From contig NC_037091.1 of assembly GCF_002994745.2 (NCBI RefSeq), positions 22,511,789 to 22,575,788 of the forward strand: a stretch of 64,000 nt of DNA. The letters are read 5' to 3'. The stretch is from Rosa chinensis. Its lineage: Eukaryota; Streptophyta; Magnoliopsida; Rosales; Rosaceae. Below, piece by piece: positions 46,945-58,645 of this stretch. Position numbers and translations under genes: made by a program. The notes below the pieces were generated by a model. It was not told the DNA's origin. It was given only the letters and a program-made list of their open reading frames with translations, and did no database searches. Within the stretch, counting starts at the first letter, position 1, and each line of letters begins with the position of its first letter.

Positions 46945-48029
46945 GATCCTGAACAAGTTGAACTTTATTCCACTAGAAACAACTGGGGCAGGATACCATA
47001 GGTGGGTCTGAGATGTGCGCCAACATCTTAAGGCTGATGGACTTCTGGAAACCATCTAAGAGCCTAGTAAGAACGTGCTCTCTATTGAGCAAGCTACTGC
47101 TTTTTAAGAAAATCAAGCTAAACCCATAATTCTCATGACAAGGCACATGAATAACGCGCTCCAAAGTGAATACCTCAATGAGGAAGACCCAAGAAAGCTA
47201 TGGGTAGAACTTGAGCAGCAATTTGGCAACGTTCGTGACTCCTTGCTTCCTGATTTAGAAGTGCGATGGCATAGCCTCCGCTTTTATGATTTCAAGTCTG
47301 TGCTTGATTATAACTTAGAAGCTCTTCATATCAAGTCTCTGATGGAGTTTTGTGGCCAAGCCATAACTGATACGATGTTGATTGAGAAGACTCTCTCTAC
47401 CTTCCCCGTCTCTACCCTAATGATTTCAAAGAATTATCGGATTGATGTGAATGTAGGACGTATCACAAGGTTTCATGAGCTCATTGGCGCCATGAACGTA
47501 GCTGAAAAGCACGACAATATTCTTGTGAAGAACTATAATGCTAGACCCGTGGGAACTAAGTCTATTCTGGAGTCTAACTATAGTTGTGCCCCCAAGGGAG
47601 GATGCAAGGAGTGAAACCCTAAGAGTAGGGATAATTCTGGACATTCTGGTCCATATTCTAGCCCTAAAGAGGAAGGAAATTGCCTAGAGAGGCGTGCACA
47701 GAACCATGGAGGTCAACGTGTGAAGAGAGAGAGAGGCGGAGCCTCCGACCATGGTGGTAACTCCACCAAGAACAATGGTCGTCCAAATCGCGCCCTAATG
47801 GCTCCTCGATCAAGGGAGCCTGACCATAATGAAGTTTGTTTTTGATGTGGATCAACTGAACATTGGGTCAAAGCATGTAAAGCACCCCAGAATGTTGCAA
47901 ACGCATACAAGACGTATCGTGAAGCAAGGGAGGCAAATTACATGGAACAAGAAGATCAAGATGGCGATCTCGATCTATGGGTGGAAGACTATAAGGATCA
48001 AGACCCAGAAACTGGTGATTTTGATTAAG
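46945..48029 (+). pseudogene. Copia gag, degenerate
   Basis: The N-terminal part (LNKLNFIPLETTGAGYHRWV) is followed by in-frame stops near 47009, 47060 and 47104. An open stretch from 47135 encodes the copia gag domain (EDPRKLWVELEQQFGNVRD; MLIEKTLSTFP). The zinc knuckle at 47837-47878 reads CF*CGSTEHWVKAC, its Arg codon now TGA. An acidic C-terminus (EQEDQDGDLDLWVEDY) ends at the TAA 48027-48029. Nucleocapsid/capsid function is lost. Confidence 0.82.
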
Positions 48030-48388
48030 TCTTTTTATTTTCCAAGAGATGTAGGCAATTGCCATATTATTTTTGTAGTAGATGCCAATGGTATTAGTCC
48101 TTCTTCAAAGTAGGCGTACTCAATGTAAGTGTGATGTCTAGGAAGGTTTTGAGATAAGTGCTACTTAAGTGAGCTTTGCTTCACCGACATCTCTCTACTC
48201 ACCTGGTCACATTTGCATTGGAATTACCGAAATGAGTTAGACGACTACCATTGTTTTGCATTAGCTAGTTTATTGGATTAGATTTTCTTTGGTTAAAGAA
48301 ACGATGATGTAATTCCATTTGGCTTATTAATAAAAGTTGAGTTCTTTTCTTTATGACTCCTTTTTAAATATGAGCTTTTCTTTTAGGA
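48030..48388 (+). other. Gag-pol spacer of the copia element, intron-like
   Basis: A 359-bp non-coding gap separates the gag stop from the pol ATG at 48389. It has a donor-like AATGTAAGTG (48123-48132) and a pyrimidine-rich acceptor CTTTTCTTTTAG ending at 48386, just before pol. Splicing could make a separate pol mRNA; this is inference only. Confidence 0.45.
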
Positions 48389-51300
48389 ATGGATGAACTA
48401 CAATGTCTTGCGAATAGTGCGACTAAGCATACCATTCTACAACATAGGCAATTATTCTTAGAGATGTTGCCTACATATTCCTCTGTGACTACGATGGCTG
48501 GGCAATTAGGTTTAGTTCAAGGACATGCAATGGCCTAATTCCTATTGCCTAATGACACCTTGATTAAAGTCATTGAAGCTCTCTATGCTCCTAAGGCAAA
48601 TCGAATCTTATTGAGCTTTAAAGATATAAGAGCCAACGGATTCCATGTGGAAACGCATAATGAGAACGCAAAAGAGTTCCTTTGCATTACCTCTAATGAT
48701 TGCGGACGGAATCGCATCTTAGAGAAGCTTATGTGTCAATCTAGTGGACTTTATGTCACTACAATTCGACCAATTGAATCCAATAATGTCATAAGAGAAG
48801 ATCTCTTGGATTCTGACACATATTGGCTTTGGCATGACCGACTAGGACACCCTGGTCGTGATATGATGCTCAGTATACTAAAGACTTCACACGAACATCC
48901 ATTCTTCAGAGTGAGAAGAAGCATGAATCGAAAATTGATTCCTGGACTTAGCAAGACCGCAACAATTGCATCATCTGGCACTGCAGCCATCTTAGGGAGC
49001 CATAGGGCCACCCAAGTCCCATGTGATGACGCCATCAATGGCACCAACCATGAGCATGATGCCATGGCTGTTCCTCCTAATGGCCATGACGCGATACATA
49101 CTAATTCCCATGGCTCCAACGTCATGATAGGAGATGTAGTCACACATTTTGCTTATAATAACACTACAGACGCTCAGGCCCAACCAAAATCCTCATTGGT
49201 TGCTTCTAAGGCCCCTTCGCTTATTTTGCAAAGCCTGTTCTTTCGGGAAATTAGGACCGAGACCGTCTTACGCAAAGGATCCCAAAATACTCATTCCGTT
49301 CTTACAGAGAATCCAAGGGAATATTTGTGGACCAATTTAACCATCATGCGGACCTTTTAAATACTTTATGGTATTGGTTGATGCATCGACACACAGGTTA
49401 CATATTGCGCTGTTGTCCACTCGAAATGCTGCTTATGCTAAACTCCTTGCCCAGATTATCCGTCTACGGGCTCACTACCCTGACCATCCAATTAAGTCAA
49501 TTCGACTTGATAATGTTGGGGAGTTTACATCGAAAACATTCGATGACTATTGCATGTCACTGGGGATTGATGTAGAGCATCCAGTTCCCTATGTTCATAC
49601 CCAAAATGGTCTCGCAGAAGCCGCTATCAAACTACTACAGATGATAGCACGGACATTGGTTATGCGCACCAATCTCGCTGTTTCTGCTTGGGGATATGCA
49701 ATATTGCATACAGCGACGCTTATTCTTGTATGACCCACTGCAACCCAATCTTACTCTGCGTTACAGCTAGTGACTGGGTACGAGCCTGATATCTCGCACT
49801 TACGCATTTTTGGGTGTGCCATTTATGTGCCTATTAAGCCGCCACAGCATACTAAGATGGGTCCACAACGACGAATAGGCATCTATGTTGGCTATGAATC
49901 TCCAACTATTGTCCGCTATCTTGAACCCTTGACAGGTGATCTCTTTACCACTAGATTTGCGGATTGTCACTTTGATGAGACAGTCTTCCCATTGTTAGGG
50001 GGAGATAAGAATACAGATGTTCAACAGGAACGACAGGAATTGTCGTGGTCTGTCCCCACTATGTCTCATCTCGATCCCAGTACCGCATAGTCCGAACTTG
50101 AAGTGCGAAGAATAATTGAGCTCCAAAATATAGCAGATACTCTGCCTGATACGTTTTCTGATGTTGCCAAAGTGATGAGATCACACATATCTGCTGCAAG
50201 GATCGATGTCTAGAATATTGGACATCACGCCACTCCTGTGACACCAGGAGATGGTGCCATTGATGTGGCGTCTATGGCCGTAGGTCCCACAATGAAGCGT
50301 GGTAGACCGATTGGTTCGAAGGATACTCGCCCTAGAAAGAGAGCGAATGAGGCACAAATAAATCCTTTGATCATCGATACTCAAAATCCATCCCATGAGA
50401 ATGTTCTGTCCAAGAGACATCATTGGGGGACGCCTCAATGTCAGAACCTATCCTTGAGAATGTAGAGATCTCTGTAAATTATACTAGTGTACATGGGACG
50501 TGGGAACGAAGCTCCATCATTATTGATGATGTATTCGCGTATTCCATAGCACGTGAGATTATTGAGATCAATGATATCGAACCATGCTCCATTGATGAAT
50601 GCCAAAGTAGAGCCGATTGGCCAAAATGGAAAGATGCGATCCAGGCAGAACTTGATTCTCTAGCGAAAAGAAAGGTATTCAGACCAGTTGTGCCAATACC
50701 GCCTAACACCAAACCAGTTGGTCACAAATGGGTATTCGTTAGAAAGCGTAATGAGAGAAACGATATTTTAAGGTACAAAACTCGCCTTATGGCGCAAGGC
50801 TTCTCACAACGCCCTGGAATCGACTACGAGGAGACCTATTCTCGAGTAATGGATGTAATAACGTTTCGCTACCTTGTCAGTTTGGTAGTTTCCAGAAAAC
50901 TAAACATGCAGCTTATGGATGTGGTTATTGCATATCTATATGGGGATCTAGATACAAAAATATACATGAAGGTCCCAGATGGACTTCAGTTACCCAAATC
51001 AAGTGGCTCTAAACCACGGAGCGCATTTGCTATTAAACTGAAATGCTCACTATATCGATTGAAACAATCCGGATGGATGTGGTATAACCGTCTAAGTGAC
51101 TACTTGATTGGTAAGGGATATGTCACCAATGAACTATGCCCATGTGTGTTCATAAAAAGGATAAGTTTCGGATTTGCAATAGTAACGGTTTATGTCGATG
51201 ACATGAACATAATTGGCACCCTTAAAGAGTTAAGGGAAACCACTGAACACTTGAAATCCGAGTTTGAGATGAAAGATCTTGGGAAAACACGGTTTTGCCT

Positions 51301-52236
51301 CGGTTTGGAACTTGAGCACCGTAGAGAAGGTATCCTGATTCATCATTCAGCTTATACCCAAAAGATGATTAGGCGTTTCAACACTGACAAGATTAAGCCT
51401 TCAAGTACCTCAATGGTCATCCGCAGTCTTGATCCAAAGAAGGATCCATTCCATCCAAAACATGGCAACCAAGAAGTGCTAGAGGCAGAAGTGCTCCACC
51501 TAAGTGCAATAGGCGCATTATTGTACTTAGCACAATGCACAGGACCGGATATCTCATTCACTGTGAACTTGCTAGCTAGATATAGCTCTGCGCCAACACG
51601 ACGCCATTGGACTGGTGTTAAAGATATCTTTCGATACCGAAGTGGTACGATTGATATGGGCTTGTTCTATCCCTACAGAGAGACGATGGATTCGGAACCA
51701 TCAAGTGCCTGAGATGCCACACATGGTGGACTGCGTTCCCTCTCCCTATCCCAAAACGATATAAGTGTTTTGGAAGGTTTTACTGATGCTGGGTATCTCT
51801 CTGACCCACACAAAGGTCGCTCCCAAACTGGTTATGTTTTCACCATGGGAAAGACCGCGATATCTTAGAGGTCTACAAAGCAAACCTTAGTCGCTACCTC
51901 TTCGAATCATGCAGAGATTATTGCTCTTCATGAAGCAGTTCATGAATGTATATGGCTTCGATCCATAGTTACGTATGTTCGAAGCAATTGTGGTCTGAAG
52001 CCTACCACAGATGAGCCAACGAGCATTTATGAGGATAATGTTGCTTGCATTGAACAAATGAAGCAATGTTACTTTAAAGGTGACAACACCAAGCACATAT
52101 CACCTAAATTCTTCTACAATCAGCAACAACAGAAGCTCCTCAAGATCAAAGTGAACCAGGTTCGATCTGAGGATAATGTGGCAGACTTGTTTACTAAGTC
52201 ATTGCCTAAATCCACGTTCAAGAAACATGTGGAGAA
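48389..52236 (+). pseudogene. Copia pol (protease, integrase, reverse transcriptase, RNase H), broken
   Basis: It starts MDELQCLANSATKHTIL, a degenerate protease site (DSATTH expected). A stop at 48538 follows. GAG-pre-integrase is clear (WHDRLGHPGRDMM, 48830-48870). The integrase zinc site CKACSFGKLGPRPSYAKDP and core (IRLDNVGEFTSKTF; HTQNGLAEAAIK) lie in several frames at 49148-50090, with a TGA at ~49731. Reverse transcriptase is open from 50423 to 51712, with KWVFVRKRN, YVDD (51191) and SLYRLKQ. RNase H follows a frameshift near 51712 (FTDAGYLSDP; YEDNVACI; DLFTKSLP) with an internal TAG. It copied and integrated the element; not functional now. Confidence 0.9.
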
Positions 52237-52450
52237 TTGGCTTGCGGAAATTATCTTAACTCCCATGATCGTAGTCATCAGGGGGAGGCGCAGACATCAT
52301 GGGGAGATGTCTACATGTTCACCTCGAAACGTGAAGGGTGTGTTGTGCTCCCTTTCCCCTTCGACCGAGGTTATTTTTGTTCCACTGGGTTTTTGTTACT
52401 CGGCAAGATTTTTAACTAAACAACAAGAGAAGCACCGCGTTTGGGCAACA

Positions 52451-52460
52451 CAAGGGGGAG
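52451..52460 (+). other. Polypurine tract of the copia element
   Basis: CAAGGGGGAG directly precedes the 3' LTR start TGTTCAAG at 52461. Confidence 0.85.
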
Positions 52461-52483
52461 TGTTCAAGTAAAACCCTAATTTG
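52461..52483 (+). repeat. 3' LTR of the copia element, first 23 bp
   Basis: TGTTCAAGTAAAACCCTAATTTG. It ends at the CACTA insertion; TTG (52481-52483) is the left TSD. The rest of the LTR resumes at 57974. Confidence 0.92.
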
Positions 52484-53226
52484 CACTACTACAAAAATCA
52501 AATCAGACGACGCTATGCAATTATCTGTCATGTGATTGATTTTTTTTTTTTCAAACGTCGTTTTTGTAAGAGCAGTCGTCTGATAGGGACTTAGAAATTA
52601 GTTCAGAAGATGTTTAAGATAAAAACTGTTGTGTGTCCCTTAAAAAAATTAAGCGTCAAGTTTCTCACCATGTAAGTGGTGCTAAACCCCATATGAAACC
52701 CCAAATTTTGTCCAACATGTATTGATCATACGATGAGAAATGATATAACCGTGGTCTGATCAAAAGTTTGACAGAAATGAGGGAGATTTCCCACCACCAT
52801 TTTTCTCCAACTCCCCAAAAGTCAGGAGTCATATTGATAGGAGACAAACCCTAAATTTAAATGGCTACATTCAGACCACATTCTTACACAGATTTGAGTC
52901 CTTGTCCAACTTAACAGGGCCTCACAAACCTAGCTGAAACCCTAGCACTTAAGCAAAAAAAATAACAAAAATAACAAAACTGACCCAAAACCAAAACCCC
53001 CTCTCGATAGCGCCTCACTCTCGACCTCACCTCACTCTCAAGTCTCAACAGACCCAAAACCAAAACCCTCACTCTCTAGCCAAAACCCTCATTCTCTCTC
53101 TAACCAATCTCATCTCTCTGCGTGAGATTGTTGACCGCGAATAGGATTGAGCTGGTGAAGTTGTTAGAACTGAGATCGAGCCGATTCAGCCTCTCCAGAT
53201 CGAGCCAATTCCCTTGGAGGGAAGCA

Positions 53227-53466
53227 CTATTGGCGAAATCTGCGAAAACTCATAGCTCGGAGCTGACTCAGCCGGCCGAGCGTGTTGGGTGGAATCAGAC
53301 CCACAAGCCCAACACCGGGAAGGTGAAGCGAGTACACATATAGCTGGTTCCCGTCGTTGTCAGAGCTCCAGGTTTGAAGAAGCTGAGCTATGGCGAGATT
53401 ACGACCATTCAGTTCGAGTACTTGGGAAGATAAGGGTTCGTGCCTCTGGTCATTGAAATGGGTCAT
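53227..53466 (-). pseudogene. Captured LRR receptor-like kinase fragment
   Basis: The minus-strand translation contains YVYSLHLPGVGLVGLIPPNT followed by LGRLSQLRAMSF, the first leucine-rich repeats of plant LRR-III type (often 'inactive') receptor kinases. Upstream WSSDNDGNQ replaces the usual W-x-G-V-x-C cap. After SFRRF the similarity is lost. It lies opposite to the other captured pieces. Confidence 0.7.
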
Positions 53467-55324
53467 TCAGGTAATCTAGGTTTAGTTGTGTACTTGGTGT
53501 TTATTCAAAAGGACTCAATTCACACCTCTCCAACATCGTGGTAGACTGGTAGGGCTCTAACATCGTTTTCAGATTTGTGGCTAGGCTTCTCTAAATCTTT
53601 ATCCGCTTCGCAATCTCTCTATTAGAGTTGGATCTAGAGATACTTCGCATTGTTTTCAGATCTGTGGTAAGCACTTTGTGAAACATCTTTGTTTGGATTG
53701 GACATTTTCTATGTTTCATGTACTAAAAGCATAGCTCGCTCGATTCAGTTGCCTCAAACACTAGTCTCCTTGCAGCAACTTCTGGAATAGTGAAACCTTG
53801 GAACTCGCCTTCTGTTAAAATGGGTACCTTCTTTGCTCTTCTTCTCTCATTCTTGTTCCACTTTTCGATTTCTTTCCTTCCTTTCAGTCATGGGTACCTC
53901 TGATTTTGCTGAAATTGTTAGGATTTGTTTAATTTAAATTTTTTTTTCTGTGATGCTAATCTTGAAATATGGTAGGATTTCTTAGGTATCTCTCGATGCT
54001 CAAGAGACGTGCCACTGGATACAAGAATAAGGTGTGGAGAAAGAAGCTAAAGTAAGATTCTTTCATTGTTCTTGTGGTTGATCAAATATGCTTCTGCACT
54101 TTTCTAATTTCGTAGCTCCAGGTCTTCTATTGCCTTTCATGTCTTGTAAACCTCCTCTAATTCACATATTTCACTATGACATAAAAAATGGAGGACTTTG
54201 AGATTTCAAACCACTGAGCTTCTCTCTATTTTGCTTCAATACCAGAAATCTACTTTTTTTTGGTAAGAACTTCTATTTTCAGTTAAATTCCAGCTCTTAA
54301 AGCTATTCAAGGTTGTAATGGAATGCACTTTTGATTATTACGTTTTGGTAAGCCCATTAGGATGGATAGGACTGGAAAAGATCAAAGATCAGTTACTGCA
54401 CTCCAAGTGTTTGATGTTATGCCTCAAAGACAACACCCAAGCTGAACCAGTGGGCTGTTCCATGATTTTCGAAAAATCTATACTCCTTGTTTTACTCTCA
54501 GTTTTTAATAACTTAAAGTAGACTCTTCAATGGTAATTTTGAGCTTGGTTTCACAAAAAAGGGAGTTAAATTGAGTTACTTGTGCTATTTTGAAGTTACT
54601 GCACTGTTTCAGGATTTCTGCAGAATCAGCGTTTCTGTCAATTTTAGATTCTTGTTTGACCCTTCATTTGAACTTCGATTTGTATGAAACTTTGCAAAAT
54701 AGTAGCTTTGCATGTCTACGTCAGATCTGGAAATTTTTGCTTGAAATCACTGAAAGACTAATTGTTGGTGAAATTTTCTTGCTTGTTACTAGTTTTCTGA
54801 AATTTTCTCAAACTTGCAGCTTATTGTTGCAAGCAATTGATTTGAGCACCTTTACACTTATTTTTCTGTCCTCGATTTTTAGTGAGTCAGATTAGACATG
54901 CAAAGCATGCCCTGAAACTTGACTTCAGTTTGAAAGGTTTAGAAAAGGTTTTGTCTTTGTTCAAAAGTGACTACAAACCAGTGTTTTCTATGCATTCTGA
55001 TCAATGTTTTCTTTTCGGAATAAGCCCACACATGGAGAAGCTCTAGCTATTGCTCAGTGTCTAATTGAGTAATTTATTCTAAGGGAGACATGTTATTAGG
55101 ACTGATGGTGGGTTACAAGTTCATAGTAGGTTTTTTAGTTTCTTTAATCGAACCAAGGCTTTGAAGCTAATTATTGTACACAATCTTTATGAGCATGGCT
55201 TGTATTTTTTCTAGTTATTTATAGTTGCTGAACCTATTTATTTACCTTGGTTTATTTTTCATCACCTATTGTATTGCAAAGAATTTGAATTTTGTTGTCT
55301 AATGATATGAACTGTATGACGCAG
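53467..55324. other. CACTA interior, mostly unrecognised
   Basis: One possible captured exon lies at ~53976-54052 (plus): RYLSMLKRRATGYKNKVWRK followed by a GTAAG-like donor. I do not recognise the protein. ORFs at 54318-54521 and 54590-54895 lack homology. The rest is T-rich and intron-like. Confidence 0.4.
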
Positions 55325-55367
55325 TGGCTGATGTTTTCCTGTGGAGGGATAAGAAGCTATCAGGAGG
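55325..55367 (+). pseudogene. Captured reticulon exon fragment
   Basis: After a GCAG acceptor the frame reads VADVFLWRDKKLSGG, the start of the plant reticulon domain (ADVFLWRNKK type). It stops within two codons (TGA TAA), so only ~14 codons remain. Reticulons shape tubular endoplasmic reticulum; this piece cannot. Confidence 0.65.
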
Positions 55368-55902
55368 TTGATAATTGCACAATGTTAGTCTTAATTAGTT
55401 TTGTTAGTTTAGCAAGATTGATACCTGCATATACTAAAAGTATCAGCAATTCAGCATTGCAGCAGCTCATCTCAAGAGAAACAAATCCCCTCCAAAGTCA
55501 AGTGAGTCCCTTTCTTTCCAAAAGATAATGTACCATGCAGTTTTCATGTAATAGCTTTAATATCGATGAAATTGTTTGTCAAGGAAGAAAGTGAAGATAC
55601 ATAACTATTACTTGAAATGTTTGAAAGTGAAGATACATAACTATTATTGGTTTCATACCAGTTGCATTTTCAGTTAGAGTGTTTTTTATAATCTTAGTTT
55701 TAAGAGCAAGGAGAAGGTCAAACTCGGCCAATTATTCTAACGCTTAAGGGAGAACTCTGTCCTCTCCAGTTTGATTATATTGAGAAAAGTAAGAAAAGTA
55801 AAGAGATTACTATGTATCTTCTATGTGCTAAGATTAGAGTTTATTCATAATCTATCTTGATGGTTTTTGCTAAGATAGACAATCTGTTTTCCAATATTAT
55901 AG

Positions 55903-56635
55903 AGTTGGATTGCCACTGGTGTTCAAGTCAGGCTTTGACAAAGCTAACCGTACATCCTCAAAATCATTCCGGGGCCCTGGCATGGCTGAAGGATTAAAGG
56001 TGATAAACTGATAGGCAGCGTTTGTTGTCATTCATTTTAAGATACAATTTGCATTTTTTGCTATGCAAATAAACATAGAGAATATGCTAGATATCAGTAA
56101 ATTCAGATAGATTATTAGCTACAATTGGATTTTGAGGCTTTGAATTCAGTATCCATGATCAGTTGCCCATCATGGTTTGTTCATGTGTTCTTGCCCTTTA
56201 AAGTTCTCTCATGACATTTAGTGATCTATTTGAGCTTGTAATAGCTCAGCTGCAATCTCTCATGGCCAAATTTTTCTGAAGTAGATTTTCTCTTGTTACA
56301 GTAACTGGATACATTTAATTATCTACAATTATCATTAATTTATTATTTTGTTTTTCTGGTGTGATCACTTCTCTTGATTTTACCCTTTTACTTTCAGATC
56401 CTTAAGAAGGTTAAAATAGCTTTTGACCTCCCTATAGTTACAAATGTACACGAGTTTATACAGGTGAGCTCGCACCCTTGTTCATCTTTTAGATTCCCAT
56501 GTTCAGCAAGCAAAATTCGCACTGATCATAAGTTGTTTCTCACATTTATCAATGCTGTTTTCTTTTCCTAGTGCGAAGAAGTTGGCAAATTAAGTTGCAG
56601 ATATCATTCAGATTCCTGCATTTTTATGCTGTCAG
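55903..56635 (+). pseudogene. Captured KDO-8-phosphate synthase fragment (three exons)
   Basis: Three exons keep their GT-AG introns: 55903-55999 ([32 protein letters not shown]), 56398-56463 (ILKKVKIAFDLPIVTNVHEF) and 56572-56635 (CEEVGK then ADIIQIPAFLC). This is the N-terminal half of 2-dehydro-3-deoxyphosphooctonate aldolase, which makes KDO-8-phosphate for pectin RG-II. The third exon has a 4-base TTAA insertion that breaks the frame. The first exon with the start and the C-terminal half are absent. Kept introns indicate capture from DNA, not from mRNA. Confidence 0.85.
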
Positions 56636-57659
56636 GTTAAGTTTATATTGAACCCTGTGTACTTTATCATGCTCCACCTGCTTTGACGCTCTTTGGTTTT
56701 GCTATTGCATGCTCTTTCCACACTTTTTGTCTTTTCAATTTCTATTTCAATTCCTTTTCTTTCACTCCAACTCTTACATTTCATTCAATTAGTTCATAAT
56801 TCTATGCCTTACCTCTTGCTTCTTGGGGTCCTACACTTCAATTCTTTGTCTGTTGTCAGTTAATGTAACCTTTTCATGTGTAGCCACTTTTATGCTCAGC
56901 ACGTGTATATGTCACTCCTCTATGCAGTAATTTGCTTTTGATTTGCTTCTCAAAAGAGTAAAATTTCCTAATTGTGATTGTTATTCATTGTCCTTCTGTT
57001 CCACTAGAAGAGTTGGACAATCCTTGGTTGCTAAAGCTGGAGCTCTCTCTGCCAAAAGTTACTCTTTGAAGGTGTGCTAATGGCTCTTTGTGTTTCGGAT
57101 CATAAAGTTATAACATTGTCAAGTTTCCATGTAATGGGTTATAACTTTGTTAGTATTATCTGCTACTGTTGATCTAGGATTACCTATTACTTTATTTCTT
57201 TAGTGATTGGTACTGTTGATTGAAAAGCATTCATCTTATTGCTGTTACTTCTTTGGAACAGACTCGCTCAGCTGTATGGTAGACTTAGCAGGAAAAGATC
57301 GCATTGCGAAGGTTAGGTGTCAGGAAGTGTTTATATGCAATAAAGCAAGGTTTTGTTCCAATGAGGCCATGAGAGCAGCAGAGCTTGCAAAGCTAGACTC
57401 CTTAAGTAAATTTCTGGATGTATATTTCTAGGAGAGTACTATTAGACGTACTCCTTTCGTATATAAAAGATTAGCTTTGCACAATCTATTTTGATGCATG
57501 ATGTAGATGATAACATTTTCTATATATTGATCATTTACTGTTAATTTGGTCATTTTTGATTCCGCTTCCAGCATATATAATGCATTGAATCATTCTTTTA
57601 GTACAACAATAACCACACAAAACTGTCATATGTACACAATATTTACAATAGCCTCAAAA
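56636..57659. other. CACTA interior after the KDO synthase piece
   Basis: Two exon-like open stretches are present: ~57009-57071 (RVGQSLVAKAGALSAKSYSL) before a GTGTGC donor, and 57260-57431 (CMVDLAGKDRIAKV...LSKFLDVYF*). I do not recognise either; the second shares only a few residues with kinesins. They may be further captured exons. Confidence 0.35.
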
Positions 57660-57973
57660 TTAAAACTGTCGTCTGAATGCAAAACAGATCACGGATGCTA
57701 TGAAAAAACTGTTGTGTGAATAACAGTCACACAACGGTTATAAAAAAAAAAAAAACGACTTCTAAATCACAATCATACAACGGGTTCTTAAGTTGCCCAT
57801 TGTCTGAGTAACGTTCACATAATAGTTAATGCTGTCGACATGGATGCCAAGTTCTTCAGACGATGGTTCTCTAAATCATGTTTCATCAGACGTCAGCGAG
57901 ATATACGACAGTTAGCTCCGTATCAGACGACAGCTTTTAGCCGTCGTCTGATTCAATTTTTGTACTAGTGTTG

Positions 57974-58154
57974 TATTTAGCCCAAACTCTAGGTTACTTG
58001 ACCTAGAGGTAATAGGATTTAATTAGAAGAATCTAGAGATTATATTTCCTTGTATGATTTAGACTCTATGTATTGTAATCATCTATATAAAGAGGCTCTT
58101 ATTATCAATGAGAGTACACAGCGAATTTCTCTCAATTTCTGATTCCCTAAAACA
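57974..58154 (+). repeat. 3' LTR of the copia element, remaining 181 bp
   Basis: It continues the LTR from TATTTAGCCC after the CACTA element and its TSD, and ends CCCTAAAACA at 58154. TSD TGATT follows. A T-run of ~23 bases lies just outside at 58161-58185. Confidence 0.92.
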
Positions 58155-58495
58155 TGATTCCTTTTTTTTTTTTTTTTTTTTTTTTAAGTTGTAACGCACT
58201 ATGAATAGAAGATTAATCCACATTGAAAAATTAAATGAAATCCTACACTGCTTGAATTACCATGTATCAGATACTTTATGTGATAACATATAAAGAAAAG
58301 AGATTGATGCAGAAGAGTCAAGACAAGTAATAGAACTTCATGAAAATATTACCAAACAGAAAGGATTACAGAGATAACAAAAAGAGCAGGGATACAGATA
58401 CCATATTACTACTAGCTAGCTATTCCCACGTCCCAGCACCCATACCTAAACAAACTTCCATGATTTCCCCTACATCATTAGAGATACAATATTAA

Positions 58496-58645
58496 TTAAC
58501 CAGCACCGCGATTTGGAAAAAAAGCACCGACAGCGGCAAAAGCTGGTGCAAGAATAGGTATGATCGTTCCGAGCACTGCAAGAGTTGTTAAAACAATTGG
58601 TGTAATCGAATGGAAAACAGCAACAAACTTCCGAAACCACGACAT
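58496..58645 (-). CDS. Small hydrophobic protein, 49 aa, unrecognised
   Basis: The ORF starts MSWFRKFVAVFHS and ends AFFPNRGAG before TAA. After a short basic N-terminus, residues ~14-43 are almost wholly hydrophobic (Ile/Leu/Val/Ala with Pro), so one transmembrane segment or a membrane-embedded peptide is likely. Upstream (minus sense) the region looks like a promoter and 5' UTR, with TATGAATA near 58750. I do not recognise the family. Against it: it is short, lies between repeats, and has no second copy for comparison. A larger antisense-frame ORF of 74 codons overlaps but is Cys-rich without homology. Confidence 0.4.
   Translation of the reverse strand: MSWFRKFVAVFHSITPIVLTTLAVLGTIIPILAPAFAAVGAFFPNRGAG

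Larger units (their letters stand above)
52484..57970. mobile_element. Non-autonomous CACTA element (5,487 bp) with captured gene fragments
   Basis: The ends are CACTACTACAAAAATC and (inverse) CACTAGTACAAAAATTG, with 3-bp TSD TTG (52481-52483, 57971-57973). Removal restores the 204-bp copia LTR exactly. Subterminal TCAGACGAC / GTCGTCTGA motifs cluster at 52500-52600 and 57660-57960. No transposase was found. The interior carries intron-containing pieces of at least three plant genes. Confidence 0.92.
45714..58154 (+). mobile_element. Ty1/copia retrotransposon, decayed, interrupted by a CACTA element
   Basis: The 5' LTR is 45714-45917 (204 bp); the 3' LTR is 52461-52483 plus 57974-58154, which also sums to 204 bp. 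TSD TGATT is at 45709-45713 and 58155-58159. The domain order gag, protease, integrase, reverse transcriptase, RNase H is copia-type. By eye the LTRs differ at ~11 of 204 positions, so it is older than elements C and the Athila-like one. Without the CACTA insert it is ~6.95 kb. Confidence 0.93.

Noticed and set aside
57260..57431. Kinesin fragment (VDLAGKDRIAKV)
   Set aside because: Only about seven residues resemble the kinesin VDLAGSER motif and the rest does not; left as an unrecognised exon-like stretch.
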